This document shows, in pieces, positions 43,699 to 55,003 of a stretch of 64,000 nt of DNA. The position numbers and the translations under genes are program-made. Source of the DNA: Megalonaias nervosa (taxonomy: Eukaryota; Mollusca; Bivalvia; Unionida; Unionidae); contig JAECUM010012883.1 of assembly GCA_016617855.1 (NCBI GenBank), positions 1-64,000 of the forward strand, read 5' to 3'. The notes below the pieces were generated by a model. The model ran no database searches. It had not been told where the DNA came from and saw nothing but the letters and a program-made list of their open reading frames with translations. Every line of letters starts with the position of its first letter. Position 1 is the first letter of the stretch.

Positions 43699-44220
43699 AT
43701 GGAGCAAAATGAATTTGTGAAGCATCCCATCATTGAAAATTAAGAGGCATCTCTTGATGGTGTAATTAGGCATTGTCGACTAAAAAGACCAGTCGGTTCT
43801 GTCATTAATACTGGGTATTTCGTATTCCGTGCTGAAAAAATGTATCTCTATCATAAATTTATATATGATTGTTTCCACGGACTAATCGAAGATGGATTTA
43901 TGATCGATCACATCAACGGCAGAAAACTTCATAATTCTTTGATTAATTTGCGGGCTATTACACAAAGTCAGAATTGTAAATTTGGTGGTACTGGGAAAAA
44001 CGATAATCGAGAAAAAGCTGTTAAATCCGTGAATATGGAGACTGGGGAAGAAAACAAATTCCCATCGATAAATGCAGCTGGCAAATATTTTGATATTTGC
44101 AGGCGTTCAATACTCAATGTCGCAAATAATATAAGCAAATCGGCATCTTCAAAGACATACGAACAGCGAATTATATATAAGTACGCTGCCAGTCCTGAAT
44201 TGAACAAGAAAACATATTGA
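43699..44220 (+). pseudogene. HNH homing endonuclease inside VLE-1
   Basis: The ATG at 43,699 is followed by a TAA at codon 15 (43,741-43,743), then an open frame. It has an HNH_3-type nuclease: YHKFIYDCFHG, then IDHINGRKLHNSLINLRAIT with the His-Asn pattern, then a NUMOD-type DNA-binding part (SINAAGKYFDICRRSILNVANNI). From the ATG at 43,840 a shorter 126-codon form is still open and includes the whole HNH site. Such enzymes copy their own gene into lacking alleles. Its presence here is a selfish gene within a selfish element. Confidence 0.8.
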
Positions 44221-44934
44221 GACAAAAAAAACAAAACAAATACTTTTGAATTTTGTTGTAGTTGTCTTGCAAAAACACTCTAGACGATGGGAGATAACTC
44301 TGTTGGGTAACAGATAGAACGATTAAAGAGTTATGTCGCTTGTATTTTACAATAGTATTCACTTTTAAATTAATTATTTTTTTTTTGTTAATTTTTATCA
44401 TGTCGCAAATAACATAATCAAATCGGTATTTGCAAAAAAATACAAACAAAGGTATAGTATAACTCTATTGTAAGTCAGAGAAATTCAACGTTCAATGACA
44501 AAGTCGCTGATATAATCAGCGGGAAATAACTCTGTCAGGTAAAGGTAGAGCCTGTATCTTGCAAAGATTATTTATTTACTAATGAATAATGCTATTTTTA
44601 TTGTTTTTTTAAGAAATATTATCCTTGTTTTTCTGACTGTCAGGTGTCTTGCTTCCTTCAGATGTTGTCAGGGATAATAATTAAAAAAAAAGAAAAATAC
44701 AAACAGCGAATAAGCCACGCACGTTGTGTAAGCTCTTTTTGGATTTCCAAGCATCGGCCAGCTTATACAGAATATTACCCCTATCACTATTGGGGATCCG
44801 CCCTATTTGCTCTAAAATCTCAACAGAAAAGTACACTCTCCCACCATGTCATCACGTGGTGGGTGCTCTTTTGCACACCCCGGGGTTGATTATGGGGAGG
44901 GTGTGCAGAAATCTGTTGAACGTAGAGAAGGCCC

Positions 44935-44976
<42 letters not shown>

Positions 44977-45607
44977 ATATGTAAATGTATATATGTAAAT
45001 AGTTGTATGTGAATATGTAAATATATGAATATGTAAATTATAACTTCACCACTGTAAGTAAAAATCTCTGAGGATGAAATCATGAATCAGCGGCACTGTT
45101 CTGACAAAGACTGGCCAATGAGAACTTTAGCGCTGTAAGTAAGCTCATGAAACAGTGGCATCGTTCTGACAAAGATTGGCCAATGAGAGCTTTAGCGCTG
45201 TAAGTGAGTCAAGATGAAAGTGTATATTGCAATCCCGCAGTTAGGGTTGCCAGAATTACATGTATGTGCCGTCCTTAATTTGAAATCCAACGTGGTGTTA
45301 TGTTCTAATTGCCTGACTAGACAGGGTCGCTCGGCTTGCCCTCTGGACCAGCTAGAATGTCGTTTAGCAATCTAGGGGTTCACTGGGGCTTGTGTCTGCG
45401 CTTAAATTAATAATGATCAATACAGATGCCTGTTGGACGTAAAATTGTATGTACTGTACATAATAGTTAAGATTGTATACACTGTATATAATAGTTAAGA
45501 CTCTATAAATACTGTAAATATGTGTTGTTCCGTCCTTATATGCTGTAAATACATTCCTGATTGAGGAATAGAAATATATTTTTATTTTAAATATATATTA
45601 TTATATA
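44221..45607. other. Non-coding stretch of VLE-1 with microsatellite and direct repeats
   Basis: (GT)n at about 44,938-44,972. Two copies of a 70-bp unit with GTTCTGACAAAGA and TGGCCAATGAGA lie at about 45,085-45,205. No supported ORF. GC content and repeats differ from the flanking genes, so this may be an insertion. Confidence 0.5.
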
Positions 45608-45955
45608 ATGAATTTCGAAAATATTAATTCTATTATTTTTGCGATTGAAAAATTACATGATGAACGTATACAAATTTCTGATAAAACTGATCCTGAAAAA
45701 ATTATTTGTGATTTTGAATCACTGCAGGAACAAAGATACCAGGGTAAATATACATTACCAGCCGAGTACCGATTCATTAAATTACTCCAACGGTCAATGA
45801 TACAGTCCTTAGCGACCGTCGACGATACACAAGTTAAACAATTCGTTTCACTCGCACACGCGATTGAGAAAATTAGATCAGAATTGTCTCACGAATACGA
45901 AACAAAAAAGATTGCGAATGCGCGTGTAAGACAGATGAAAAAAAATTATGTGTGA
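45608..45955 (+). CDS. Unrecognised helical protein of VLE-1
   Basis: Intact 115-codon frame (MNFENINSIIFAIEKL), predicted almost wholly alpha-helical and charged: KTDPEKIICDFESLQEQR, then AHAIEKIRSELSHEYE. Ends QMKKNYV. AT-rich codon use matches the element. No family recognised. Being open amid broken neighbours, it may be real. Confidence 0.5.
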   Translation: MNFENINSIIFAIEKLHDERIQISDKTDPEKIICDFESLQEQRYQGKYTLPAEYRFIKLLQRSMIQSLATVDDTQVKQFVSLAHAIEKIRSELSHEYETKKIANARVRQMKKNYV

Positions 45956-46059
45956 TCGTGAAATGATCCATTGTAAAAGTGAAAGTGAAGGTTGTGATAT
46001 CGTCACTGATAACGGATTGTGAAAGTGAAAGTGTGAAACAATGGTAATAATTCATTTCT

Positions 46060-46390
46060 GACTATAGTAAAAAATATATTTACTTCTTTTATTCTGATAA
46101 TAATATTTATTCAGAATCAGATTATAATATTAATTTTTTTATTCTGATAATAATATTTGTTCAGGATCAGATTATAATATTTTTTATTCTGATAATAATA
46201 TTTATTCAGAATCAGATTTAAATATTTATTTTTTGTTCTGATAATAATATTTATTCAGAATCAGATTATAATATTTATTGTTTATTTTTATTTTTATTCT
46301 GAATCAGATTATAATATTTATTTTTATTCTGATAATAATATTTATTTTTATTCAGATTACTATATTTATTTTTATTGTGATAATAATAAT
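46060..46390. repeat. AT-rich palindromic tandem repeat in VLE-1
   Basis: Six or more imperfect units of about 50 bp with TTCTGATAATAATATTTATT followed by CAGAATCAGATTATAATATT. Inverted TCTGAT/ATCAGA pairs can fold into hairpins. It lies between rightward and leftward gene blocks, a place where an origin or transcription terminator might sit. Confidence 0.65.
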
Positions 46391-47500
46391 TATTCTAATT
46401 TTTTTAGCTTATCAAATGTAAGGCAAGAATGTGCACAATTCAGAATTTGATTTCTATGATACACAACTGTAATAATATGTTCTCGCTGTAGCTCATTTAA
46501 CTGTTCCTGCGTTAACAAAAACTTTTCATTGCCGTATTCATCAATAATTATATTAACACTAAATCATTCTGTGCGGGGGAGTGTCAAGATTATTATGACG
46601 GCAATTTCGAGTACCTTTTTGTTGTATACAAAAACTCCCACGTGTTGGTACATATATAATACCACATAAATAATTGTTTGTGTGTACGCTCATAGCACTT
46701 CGAAGAATTTTTTTTACAAAATCCTCTATGAGCGTAAATATCTCTGATGACGTTGAAGTTCTACGAACTCGGGAAAGTAAATATCTAAGATCTTACATAC
46801 AGATTTATATTTAAAAAATTCTTGCAAATCAAGAAGGTGTCCGGTTTGGTCAGTATGTTTGAAATGTATCCGTGATGATAGAGGAGTATGACATCGCAGA
46901 TAAACTGGATTAACGGGTTCTAATACAATAAAAAAACATCCAAGGTGTGCTTGAGGTGTAAATGAATATAAAACGTATATCTGCTGGGCCTAACTGGATT
47001 TTTCAAGATCTACTTGCTAGCTGCCATTGATTGCATCACATACAAGATTAACTGCGATCGTTGATGTGATCGCGACAACAGCTGGTGATATATGACGACC
47101 TCCACCGTATCGATCATTATTATGTTTGAGAATATTAAGAGGAGGGGCTATATTTCTCCATGACTCTGATAACGCTGGACGGTTTTTGTCAGCTCGTCGG
47201 CGTTAATTCCTGGTAATATGAATGTTAGTAATTCTGCTTCGTATTTTATAGTGTCCGAGAAATAATTGTTTAAGTGTTGCTGTTTTTTTTTTGGGGGGGG
47301 AGGGGGGCCAGGATCGATGAGTTCGTCGACAATAACTGTTTCAATGATAAGTTTATTGATATACTTAAGGTCCGATGCAACCTGGTTTAGATGTCTTATG
47401 TTTCAATGATCTATTGACGCGTATCATCGTTGTAATATTGTGTTATACTGGAAAATAGATTTCGTAGTTTGTTGCTTGCTTGTTGATGCTCAGGATTAAT
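46391..47500 (-). pseudogene. Decayed unknown protein(s) of VLE-1
   Basis: Minus-strand fragments in different frames: KYEAELLTFILPGINADEL (about 47,240), PPLNILKHNNDRYGGGRHIS (about 47,140-47,080), FIVLEPVNPVYLRCHTPLS (about 46,940-46,880), DLQEFFKYKSVCKILDIYF (about 46,830-46,770), and an end FLLTQEQLNELQRE to a TAA near 46,395. They read as one or two former genes. I recognise no family; the block lies between the repeat and the penton-like gene. Confidence 0.4.
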
Positions 47501-47519
47501 TTCGTCAGAAAATGAATTA

Positions 47520-48296
47520 ATAAATTTGTCGTCGATGATCAGATCTTTATCATGAAAGTCAAAGTCATATAAAGTTCTTCTTAATTTATGAAGTTTTGTA
47601 CCATCATACGCAGTAAAATAATATCTCTCATCAGTATAGGGAATACCACGATACCACGATCTCTCGCCAGTATAGGGTATACCACGAATACCATGGTTCC
47701 GTATACCTCCATGGTTCTCTTTTTCGATATTCTGGCAGTTTTAAAAGTACTCGTTTGTCTTTGACATAATCAGATCGTGCCGGTTGCGGTATTGCTGCAG
47801 GTGCTGGTGGTTGTACCTCTGGCCATCCTAATACGGTTCTGATCGATGATTGATATTTATCTACGGCATAATCTGGAGCTGATAATTCTATCGCGGCTGA
47901 TAATGTTGGTTTGTGAACAGTGATAGCTATTTTGGATTCTTATCCTGTGATAGATTTTGATTCTGCGTTGTAACTCATCGTTGATTTGTTCGATCTGATA
48001 ACTGCGCGCAGGTATACTCACAACATCCCAAGCTGGATTCTATCGGGTTTATTTTTATACGCAAATACTAGTGAATTATTTACTTGCAACCCACCCAATG
48101 GTTTTAATCTAATATTTGGCCAACTATGATACACTCGTAATCGTGCTAGTGCTATTTCTTTCGCTGGAATCGCAGTTGGAAAGCTAACGCTGAACTCAGG
48201 ATTGGTTGAACTTGCTGATATCATCGTGGTTTTCAACGGTGTTGTATTAGCGACGATCTGTTGAAGTATTTGTGACGATCTTTGATCGCTTGACAT
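47520..48296 (-). pseudogene. Penton-like minor capsid protein of VLE-1
   Basis: Starts MSSDQRSSQILQQ at 48,296, with FPTAIPAKEIALARLRVYHS and the conserved-looking HSWPNI, comparable to CTCWHSMANV in VLE-2 (63,230-63,948). A break follows QLGML near 48,020. Other-frame pieces EQINDELQRRI, then LSAPDYAVD and SIRTVLGW correspond in order to DLNKTIKEPI, LDFTPG and SIAQLIGF of VLE-2. The C-terminus is lost or replaced. It would form capsid vertices. Confidence 0.6.
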
Positions 48297-48346
48297 TATT
48301 ATTATTTAAACTCTGATTCTAAATCCCGATTTTTTAAACCGGTATT

Positions 48347-48840
48347 TTAAATCGGGGGTCTATTATCGTTTTTCATAGTCGATGACTGCGTCATTGCCTC
48401 ATGGTAAATCTTAATCATTTCTGTGAACTCTTGATCTGATATTATTCCATCGCTGAGACCTGATGATATCAACGAAGATAATTTGGAGAATGCTAGCGTC
48501 GCGGTATGTAACTTTATTGTACACTCGTGTAATTTATCAACCGCGCAAGTGGATCTTATTTTTTGCGACGATATTAAGAATACCAGCAATTCCTGTTGCA
48601 ACTTAAAAAGCCAATTCCCAATGCTGACAGCATTACTGGTACTATCACGTATGACGCTGACAATGCGCCAATGACTGTAACTGTTTCAGCGATGACAGCG
48701 GACACCAGTTACACAATTATATCAGTAACAACGACACGTCTGAGATATTTGCTTTGTTTTACTGTATACTCGTCGATCATATTTTTTAGATGGGTATGCC
48801 ACAAACACGCTTGATTGTATCTGAAATGTTGAACGTCGAT
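48347..48840 (-). pseudogene. Two-helix membrane protein of VLE-1
   Basis: N-terminal charged part (DEYTVKQSKYLRR, about 48,770-48,730), then hydrophobic stretches ALSASYVIVPVMLSALGIGF (about 48,670-48,610), then a helical tail in 48,601-48,347 with LSSLISSGLSDGIISDQEF. At least two frameshifts. VLE-2 has the same order of parts at 58,215-58,692. Likely a membrane component of the particle or of release; function unknown. Confidence 0.5.
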
Positions 48841-48858
48841 TGGGGAGTTCGTTATATT

Positions 48859-49897
48859 TTAAGTAGGTGGTAGTTTAGCGATTAATTCAAGACACCAATA
48901 GTACAACACAGGGGTGCCTTTTTCTTCGGGTTCCACCACAAATGTTTCCTCATCGTTTTGATCCAACATCACTAATATATATCCAGAAGATACAGTTAGT
49001 GGATAAAGCCGTGAAATTGTGGTAGATATCGTAAATTTTGTAATGCCGGTAACCTGAGCGCGATGTTTGATGGATTTATTAAGTGAAGTCCATAATGCTG
49101 ATCCAGACGCTACTGTATATACTACTCTGTCGGTATTTTTTTTCTTTTGATATCAGAGTTTAATGTCGATGATTACTGGCTTTCCAAAAAAGATTCTATT
49201 TTTGTTTCTACGAAAAATTACAAACGCGTTTACGTGAGTATTATAATCAGATCTGAGAGATATCAGTCCATTATTGATTGCAATTAACAACTTCATCATT
49301 GGGAGGTTGCTATTGTCGACGTATTTCTTCGTTGCAGCGTCGTCGTTTGATTTCGGTTCTCCAAGACCAGTAATTTTATTATTAGCCATGTTGAGAGAAC
49401 CAGTTTTTGTATCACCGGTGGATAGTAAACGATCATCGATCTCAGTTCTGATCGTGCTGTTGTTGCTGTCTATGTATCTTCTGTTGCAACATCATCGTCT
49501 GATTTTGGTTCTCTCACATTGATAATTGTATTTTTACTCATGTTGAGATCGCCATACATAATATCTCCAATTCTTCTGATACGTCCAGCAATTTGTCCCA
49601 TGAGTGTTAAGACTGATTGATTTGAATTTTTAATTTTACCATTTTTAGTAAATACGGCTAAGTTATCTTCGGTCGCACCTGGAACCCGCAGAATAATATC
49701 TATCAACGGGATATTTCTCGTCTTTAATCCTCCTTGTTTATCCTGAAAAACAACGACTTCATTTTGGTCCACATGTCGAGACTAAAAAGATCAGCGAGTT
49801 CATTCTTAACCTCGTCAAGGGTTTCATATTTGGATAAATCACCTTGGGGCTTGCCCTGAGTCTTACTCGGAGTAGATCTTCCGTAAAAATCTACCAT
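48859..49897 (-). pseudogene. Fibre/spike protein of VLE-1 with phage tail-fibre-type repeats
   Basis: Starts MVDFYGRSTPSKTQ at 49,897. Two repeats are clear: GDIMYGDLNMSKN followed by EPKSDDDVAT (about 49,560-49,480) and LNMANNKITGLGEPKSND followed by AATKKYVDN (about 49,400-49,300). The G-D-x-M/T-x-G-x-L-x-M core followed by EPKSxDDAATKKYVD is the pattern of phage tail fibres. A 90-residue C-terminal domain (TDRVVYTVASGS ... LIAKLPPT) ends at 48,859. Frameshifts at about 49,760, 49,450 and 49,150. It probably projects from the capsid and binds the host cell; that role is inference. Confidence 0.7.
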
Positions 49898-49918
49898 TGT
49901 TTATTCACTAAGACCCGT

Positions 49919-50515
49919 TTAAAACGACGGTGGATGGCTATACCGTCTGGTGGTATACTCGTGCACGACTTTATGAGGTGGTGTCAGCGAACTTGACACA
50001 GCGTCGAGTACAGTAATTATTGCACGACCACATATTAGCGGATCGGTTATTGTCTGTGTTGGTAAGGCTGAATACCAGATCGGAGTGTTTTGCATTCCGC
50101 TCACATATTTTAAAATATCTTTTGGTGATGTCAACCCATACGAATCAAAATAAACATTTCCACGTGGATCAAGCGCGTATGCAACCCAGTGAGTACCCCT
50201 TCCACCATTGGTGGAAGGACCAGAACTTCCATCGAGATCAATGATATCGGTTTCAACATGGTTTGGTTGTTTTGGTAATTGATCACGCATAAAAACACCT
50301 CTGAAGTTATTGATGTTTAATGGCTTAGCAGCATCAAGTAAATCAAAATTGGACACGGGAAGCACGAGACGCTTTGCGTCTTGCGAAGTGTTCCGGGAAG
50401 TCTTAGATCTCGACCGTACCACGAATGGGGAGTTCCTGGCAGTCTTAGACCTTTCCCTGTTGATTTTTGTTTTGGAAGTGTTTATTCCTTGCCCTGTTGC
50501 TTTCTTTAGTGCCAT
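49919..50515 (-). CDS. Adenain-type cysteine protease of VLE-1
   Basis: Intact 198-codon frame. After a basic, Ser-rich N-terminal extension (residues 1-50) comes the C5-type fold: FRGVFMRDQLP (72-81), GTHWVAYAL with His109, VYFDSYGL with Asp124, then PTQTITDPLICG with Gln154 and Cys162. After the Cys the sequence (RAIITVLDAV) departs from what I expect, so a compensated frameshift is possible there. Matures capsid proteins in adenoviruses and relatives. Adjacent to the fibre gene on the same strand, with 21 bases between them. Confidence 0.8.
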   Translation of the reverse strand: MALKKATGQGINTSKTKINRERSKTARNSPFVVRSRSKTSRNTSQDAKRLVLPVSNFDLLDAAKPLNINNFRGVFMRDQLPKQPNHVETDIIDLDGSSGPSTNGGRGTHWVAYALDPRGNVYFDSYGLTSPKDILKYVSGMQNTPIWYSALPTQTITDPLICGRAIITVLDAVSSSLTPPHKVVHEYTTRRYSHPPSF

Positions 50516-50519
50516 CCCA

Positions 50520-50757
50520 GGAGCAGTTCCAACAGCATCAGGTGCAGCTGCTTTTGCAACACCATGTCAATGTTACTCTGACTCCTGGTCAGATTAAAAA
50601 GCTACAATCAGCATCACAAAAAAATTCGGGAATAAAAATATTACTGAAATGAGGACAGATCTCAGGTGGTCCAAATAAACTATCACTGACAGAACGTCAA
50701 GTCAGGCTCTTCAAGGACGCCAAAAAATTAGCGACCAGGAGTCAGAGTAAACACTAA
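50520..50757 (+). pseudogene. Small basic DNA-binding-like protein of VLE-1
   Basis: Plus-strand frame with LTPGQIKKLQSASQKNSG followed by a TGA at 50,650, continuing with LSLTERQVRLFKDAKKL and TRSQSK to the TAA at about 50,755. The twofold helix pattern (LTPGQIKKLQ.A and LTERQVRLFKDA) with many Lys suggests a basic nucleic-acid-binding protein packed with the genome. No ATG is in frame upstream. It is the only plus-strand gene in the right half, divergent from the protease. Confidence 0.45.
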
Positions 50758-50802
50758 CATGATGATAAGACATTATAATATCATGATCGATTTAATTACA
50801 TG

Positions 50803-52092
50803 TTACATGTTTTCTACTGGGGCATCAATAACTTTCATTCGACCACCAACACCTTCAAGTAGCCTTGTTTTGTCTGAGAGCATAACATCTATTGCTCTGT
50901 ATTTAGTAACACCGGCTGGTATTGCACTTACTCGAGTTCGAAAATATAGGTCAACGACTGAGTTTCTAAGCAAATCTAGACGTTTCAGCGAAAAATAGTA
51001 GATCGGATACGACGTCGAGAAATCCAACAACACTTCTTCAGGCGGTTCTTGTTGCCCATTTATCCTTAAAGAAATTTTGGGAACCCCAAGTTGGTCAAAT
51101 ACCATATGATTTCGCATTTGAGAATTCTGTCGTCGGGTATCTTGAAAAAGCTATAAATACATGTCGTGGTGCTGAAAATCCCTGTTGTGATGCAATCTGC
51201 CATGCAAATGTTCCAACAATTGTACTTTCAGTACTGTTTGTGGTCATCGCCAACCATGACAACGTTGATTTACCATCTTGATCCATGAAAGAGAGCAATC
51301 GTTGTTCTTCAACGAGCGATGGAGTCATTACTGGCATCCATAACGAAAGTTTCGTCAGTATCACTTTTCCATTAAGTTCCGCGGTTGCAGCTGGATCAAC
51401 TCCTTCAGCGTTCCCGATAGCATCATCGTCCGTGGATTGTCGAACGAGAGCAACTGCATGTTTTACCCCGAAGATAACTTTTCTAACATTTCTGCAGAAA
51501 CCAGTGGAATTTCACAGCTAAATGTTCCATTAGCATCAATTTGATTTTTACGTGCTGCGAATCCCAGATTAAAATTTGCATTTACACAGTATAAACATTC
51601 AACATCAACGTCGTCAGCCGCAGCAGAAACGTTTTTGGGGCGTCGAAAAGTATAATTTCGGCTCTCAGCGTGATCAACAGTATCTTTTGCAAACATCATT
51701 GACAGACCAGCAGACCGTGAATAATCATCGCTGTATCGGGATAACCCCAATATTGTCGTAGCAACATCAATGTCATTGAGACATGCTTCGATTTCTTTAC
51801 CATTAATAATATATCGTGCACTGTTGAATAATGCCATAATTCCGTTATTAACAAATCCACAATGCGCATCACCATAAGGATTATCATGGGGTTTTACAAG
51901 TCTACCCTGAACTTCAACGAATGTCTCGGCGGGCAAGAAATATCTAGATGTATCCTGGACTTGCAGTTCGATTCGTGCACGATTGTCTGAGTCTCGTGCT
52001 TCATAAGAATAATATTGATAATCACGTACCCATTCATCTTTGAGAATTGGCGCATCCATGTCAAATGCTGGATCAGATATACATTTGAACAT
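50803..52092 (-). pseudogene. Major capsid protein of VLE-1
   Basis: Begins MFKCISDPAFDMDAP at 52,092. The N-terminal jelly roll (52,092-51,463) has YQYYSYEARDSDNRARIELQ, FLPAETFVEVQGRL and ARYIINGKEIEACLNDIDVA; the middle (51,364-51,095) has KLSLWMPVMTPSL; the C-terminal jelly roll (51,117-50,803) has GVPKISLRINGQQEPPEE and YPIYYFSLKRLDLLR. Frameshifts near 51,440 and 51,110 break it. About 430 residues in all, a size that suits a double jelly roll protein. Assignment is by the beta-rich pattern, position and company; it has no close similarity to the Polinton capsid at 1,182. Confidence 0.65.
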
Positions 52093-52225
52093 ATTTATTA
52101 TATTTATTATCGTCTAACACGAAGACCACTTCTCGCTATTAGACTAGCAGTTATATTATTTTCTTTTTCTGACATGGGTACACGAGCCAACTCTGCTAGT
52201 TTTTGATTTGTAGCTTTTTTTTTTT

Positions 52226-52552
52226 TTAACTGACGTTTGCTGGCATAACTTCAGTGCTGGGCAATTTTACTTGCTGAGATTGTCGTCTTATTAATTGTGC
52301 TAGTCTATCTTTGATTGCTGAAAATGCTTTGCTAGCAACATCACCAACAGCACCAATACCTTTCTCACGAACAACGTCAATAACTTTCATTCCCAGTTGC
52401 TTTGCAATTGGTATTGCTTTTTGGGCTATCCTACTAAATAGACCCTGAACAACATCACCGAGTCCATCTCCATAGGTAGCTTTATACGTAGGTAATCGCG
52501 AATTTATCACCCTGACCATTACAGGTCCACGTCGAGCATTATGTAGGATCAT
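52226..52552 (-). CDS. pVI-like minor capsid protein of VLE-1
   Basis: Intact 108-codon frame: MILHNARRGPVMV, a short beta-like start, then YGDGLGDVVQGLFSRIAQKA with the G-x-GLGD motif, and amphipathic helices (KQLGMKVIDVV, GAVGDVASKAF), ending with a Gln/Ser-rich tail. The same G-x-GLGD element starts the Polinton protein at 1,742-2,138. It is likely an internal capsid protein that binds DNA or membrane, as adenovirus pVI and pX do; that comparison is inference. It sits one codon from the neighbouring structural gene. Confidence 0.6.
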   Translation of the reverse strand: MILHNARRGPVMVRVINSRLPTYKATYGDGLGDVVQGLFSRIAQKAIPIAKQLGMKVIDVVREKGIGAVGDVASKAFSAIKDRLAQLIRRQSQQVKLPSTEVMPANVS

Positions 52553-52553
52553 C

Positions 52554-53560
52554 TTATTTTCTTATCACTGATCTAATTGTATACCCCCAATCACTGCGGT
52601 AATAATCATTAGTAATTTCATCAACGAGGGACCGATAAACATTAATATCCATAATACCGCCTGTAAATAATCGTTGACAAGTAGCAGCTACTTCATTAAT
52701 GATTTCCGGGGAATTATTACCGGCTAGTTTTCCTCTAATGAGGATTTCTAGTCTGTCCACGTCGGCAAGGATGTTATTGGGGAATGCAGTAATAAGACCA
52801 CTTGCTGCAGTAGCAAAACCACTTTCAGTGGCACCAAGGTCGGGATCTGCATCTGTTTCCTTACTTGCTGTTTTGTCTGCTTTTTTCTTACTTTTTGCTG
52901 ATCGTAATATCTTTTTTTGTTTAGTTTCTTTAATTTGCAACTTTATTTTTTCTTCTCTTCGTTTCCTTTCTTCTTTGACTCGTTCAATATACTCATTCAC
53001 TGTCTGGTTAAAAATGTCAAACTGATTAACATCTTCCTCGGATCTAATCTGTGTAGTATCAGTAGCAATACGATATATATTCTTAACCCAATCGCCAGCT
53101 TTTAGAGTATTAACATATTCGGGTTTTACATAATTATCCCTTTCACGATATTCAAACTCGGCAATATTAATTAATTGCTTTCGGTCCTTGATAGCGGCAA
53201 TACCTTCCGGCGTAAATTTATCTATTATCTTCGTTTTAGCTTTTGGCGGCGGCGGATCTTCAGGTTGTGGTTGCGGAGGCTGTGGTTCAGGAGGTTGCTC
53301 CGGTGGTGGTTGAGTTGCTTGAAGACGACCAGCAATATCAACAGGCAATGTCTCAAGAGCTTTTTGTGTTGCCTCAGTTTCTGTAACAATTTTTCTGTTG
53401 GTTCCATAATTGGTTTAAATAACTGTTCTGCACATTCTGTAAATTCCACCGGAGACTCCTGTCGAGCTTGCAATTTTTGATTGACAGAATAACGGACCGG
53501 AAGATATTTCTTAATTGCCTCTAGTCGCTATCGAGCTAGTTTAGCTGTGTGAGATTCCAT
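52554..53560 (-). pseudogene. Conserved structural protein of VLE-1 (homologue of 62,082-63,188)
   Basis: The ATG at 53,560 (MESHTAKLAR) is followed by TAG at codon 11, then RLEAIKKYLPVRY and QKLQARQESPV, a frameshift near 53,360, and an open 264-codon part with a Pro-rich stretch (PPEQPPEPQPPQPQP), a charged coiled-coil middle (EYIERVKEERKRREEKI) and a C-terminal helical domain (LADVDRLEILIRGKLAGNNS). The VLE-2 protein shares start (QKVQHARRGQV), middle and end (RLMLLISSKEAGNIS). Function unknown; the conserved C-terminus and the position beside capsid genes suggest a virion role. Confidence 0.6.
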
Positions 53561-53587
53561 TATTGATATAATAATCACTTAATTACA

Positions 53588-53842
53588 CCACACTGGAGCC
53601 GCAGGAAGGGTGACGACCTCGAGTGAGTGTCTGGGTACGTAAACGAACACGCATAAAAATTTGAAAATACAAACTCAGAAACAAAGTAACAAAATGAGCT
53701 AACCCAATTAGAGAGAGTCTCGGTCGGTTAGAGGCTTCAGTTTGACGTTACTGACCTTGTATTTTCATTTTCGTAGGAAGCTTTATTTTCAAAAAAGGAC
53801 TCATCTAGAAAGTGGTCTGTTCACCCTCTCTGCTGCTGTTCA
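53588..53842. repeat. Right terminal inverted repeat of VLE-1, inner part
   Basis: Reverse complement of 37,415-37,655, about 85-90% identical by eye (AGCAGGAAGGGTG-like start; ends CACCCTCTCTGCTGCTG). The outer part continues at 56,184 beyond an insertion. Confidence 0.85.
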
Positions 53843-54956
53843 TCTTTCTTATTTCAAGCTCTACAAAAGGTATCAAGTTTGTCTTGCAAGGGGATTAAAA
53901 CTCTAAGTTACTCGGACGTGAAGGAAAAGATACCATTGTTAGTACAGTTTGCTGTCTTTGTATTCATTCTAATCATGCTTGCCTTATATCTTTGTGTGTT
54001 AGAGATCATATTTTTTCTGATGTAAATACATGCATCAATGGACAGACAGCTTGGGTTATCATCCTTGAGGTTCACTGCACTTTAGCTTCTTTACTTCATA
54101 CAAACCACAAATTCACTAATTTGAACCAAAAACTACCACTCAATACTATATCATTTCTCTCTCTACCTGTGTTTATGTCAAAATGTGCAAGTGAGAAAAT
54201 ATTTATTTTCGTCAGTTTCAAAATGAGAACAATAATGGTTCAGTTAGGTATTTGATGTGGCAAGAAGAAATGTTACGATACACAACACAGGATTGTAAGT
54301 TATCACTCCAGTCATTCTGCACTGTAATGGTAAAAAATGCAAATATCTGGGCAAAACAATGCGTCAATCGCTAGAAGCAATTTTATTGGCGACACCTATT
54401 TTCTACCACCTTAGCTTCGAAACTGCTTCAGTTGCTCTTCGCACAGTGACAAGATCAGACGTGTGTTTCTGCGCCTGACCACTACATTACCTGTCTTGAA
54501 TTTGGAACCAAACAATGCGTCACTCATTGTAAGTGACTTCATTGGGTAACCGATAGTTTCCACCGCATTAGCTTGAAATCGGTACATTTGTTGTTCGCAC
54601 AGCGAGATCAGACGTTTTTTTTTTTTTTTTGTACCTGACCACTAGTCACTGTACCAACAATAAAACTAATGTACAAACAATCGTACCATGGGCGAATGGT
54701 GAAACTTATGTCCGTCTTATTGAGAAATACATCATCACGGCATGTTTGGATGTACTATTCTGTGAGAACTTTACATCGACGTTTGTGACAGAATGATTTT
54801 AGAAGTCTATGTCTCCAATTCACTCTTGTGATATTTTACAATAGTGGGGTGTTTCCTATAGGAGTGATTATTTCAATGAGATGCTTGTTTTTGAAATTTC
54901 GTAAGGAAAATATATCACGCAAACGTAAGAGTCGTAATATTTTTAAAGTAGGAATA

Positions 54957-55003
<47 letters not shown>

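Noticed and set aside
44644..45083. Frames across the (GT)n tract in VLE-1
   Set aside because: Repeat-driven; no relation to neighbouring element genes.
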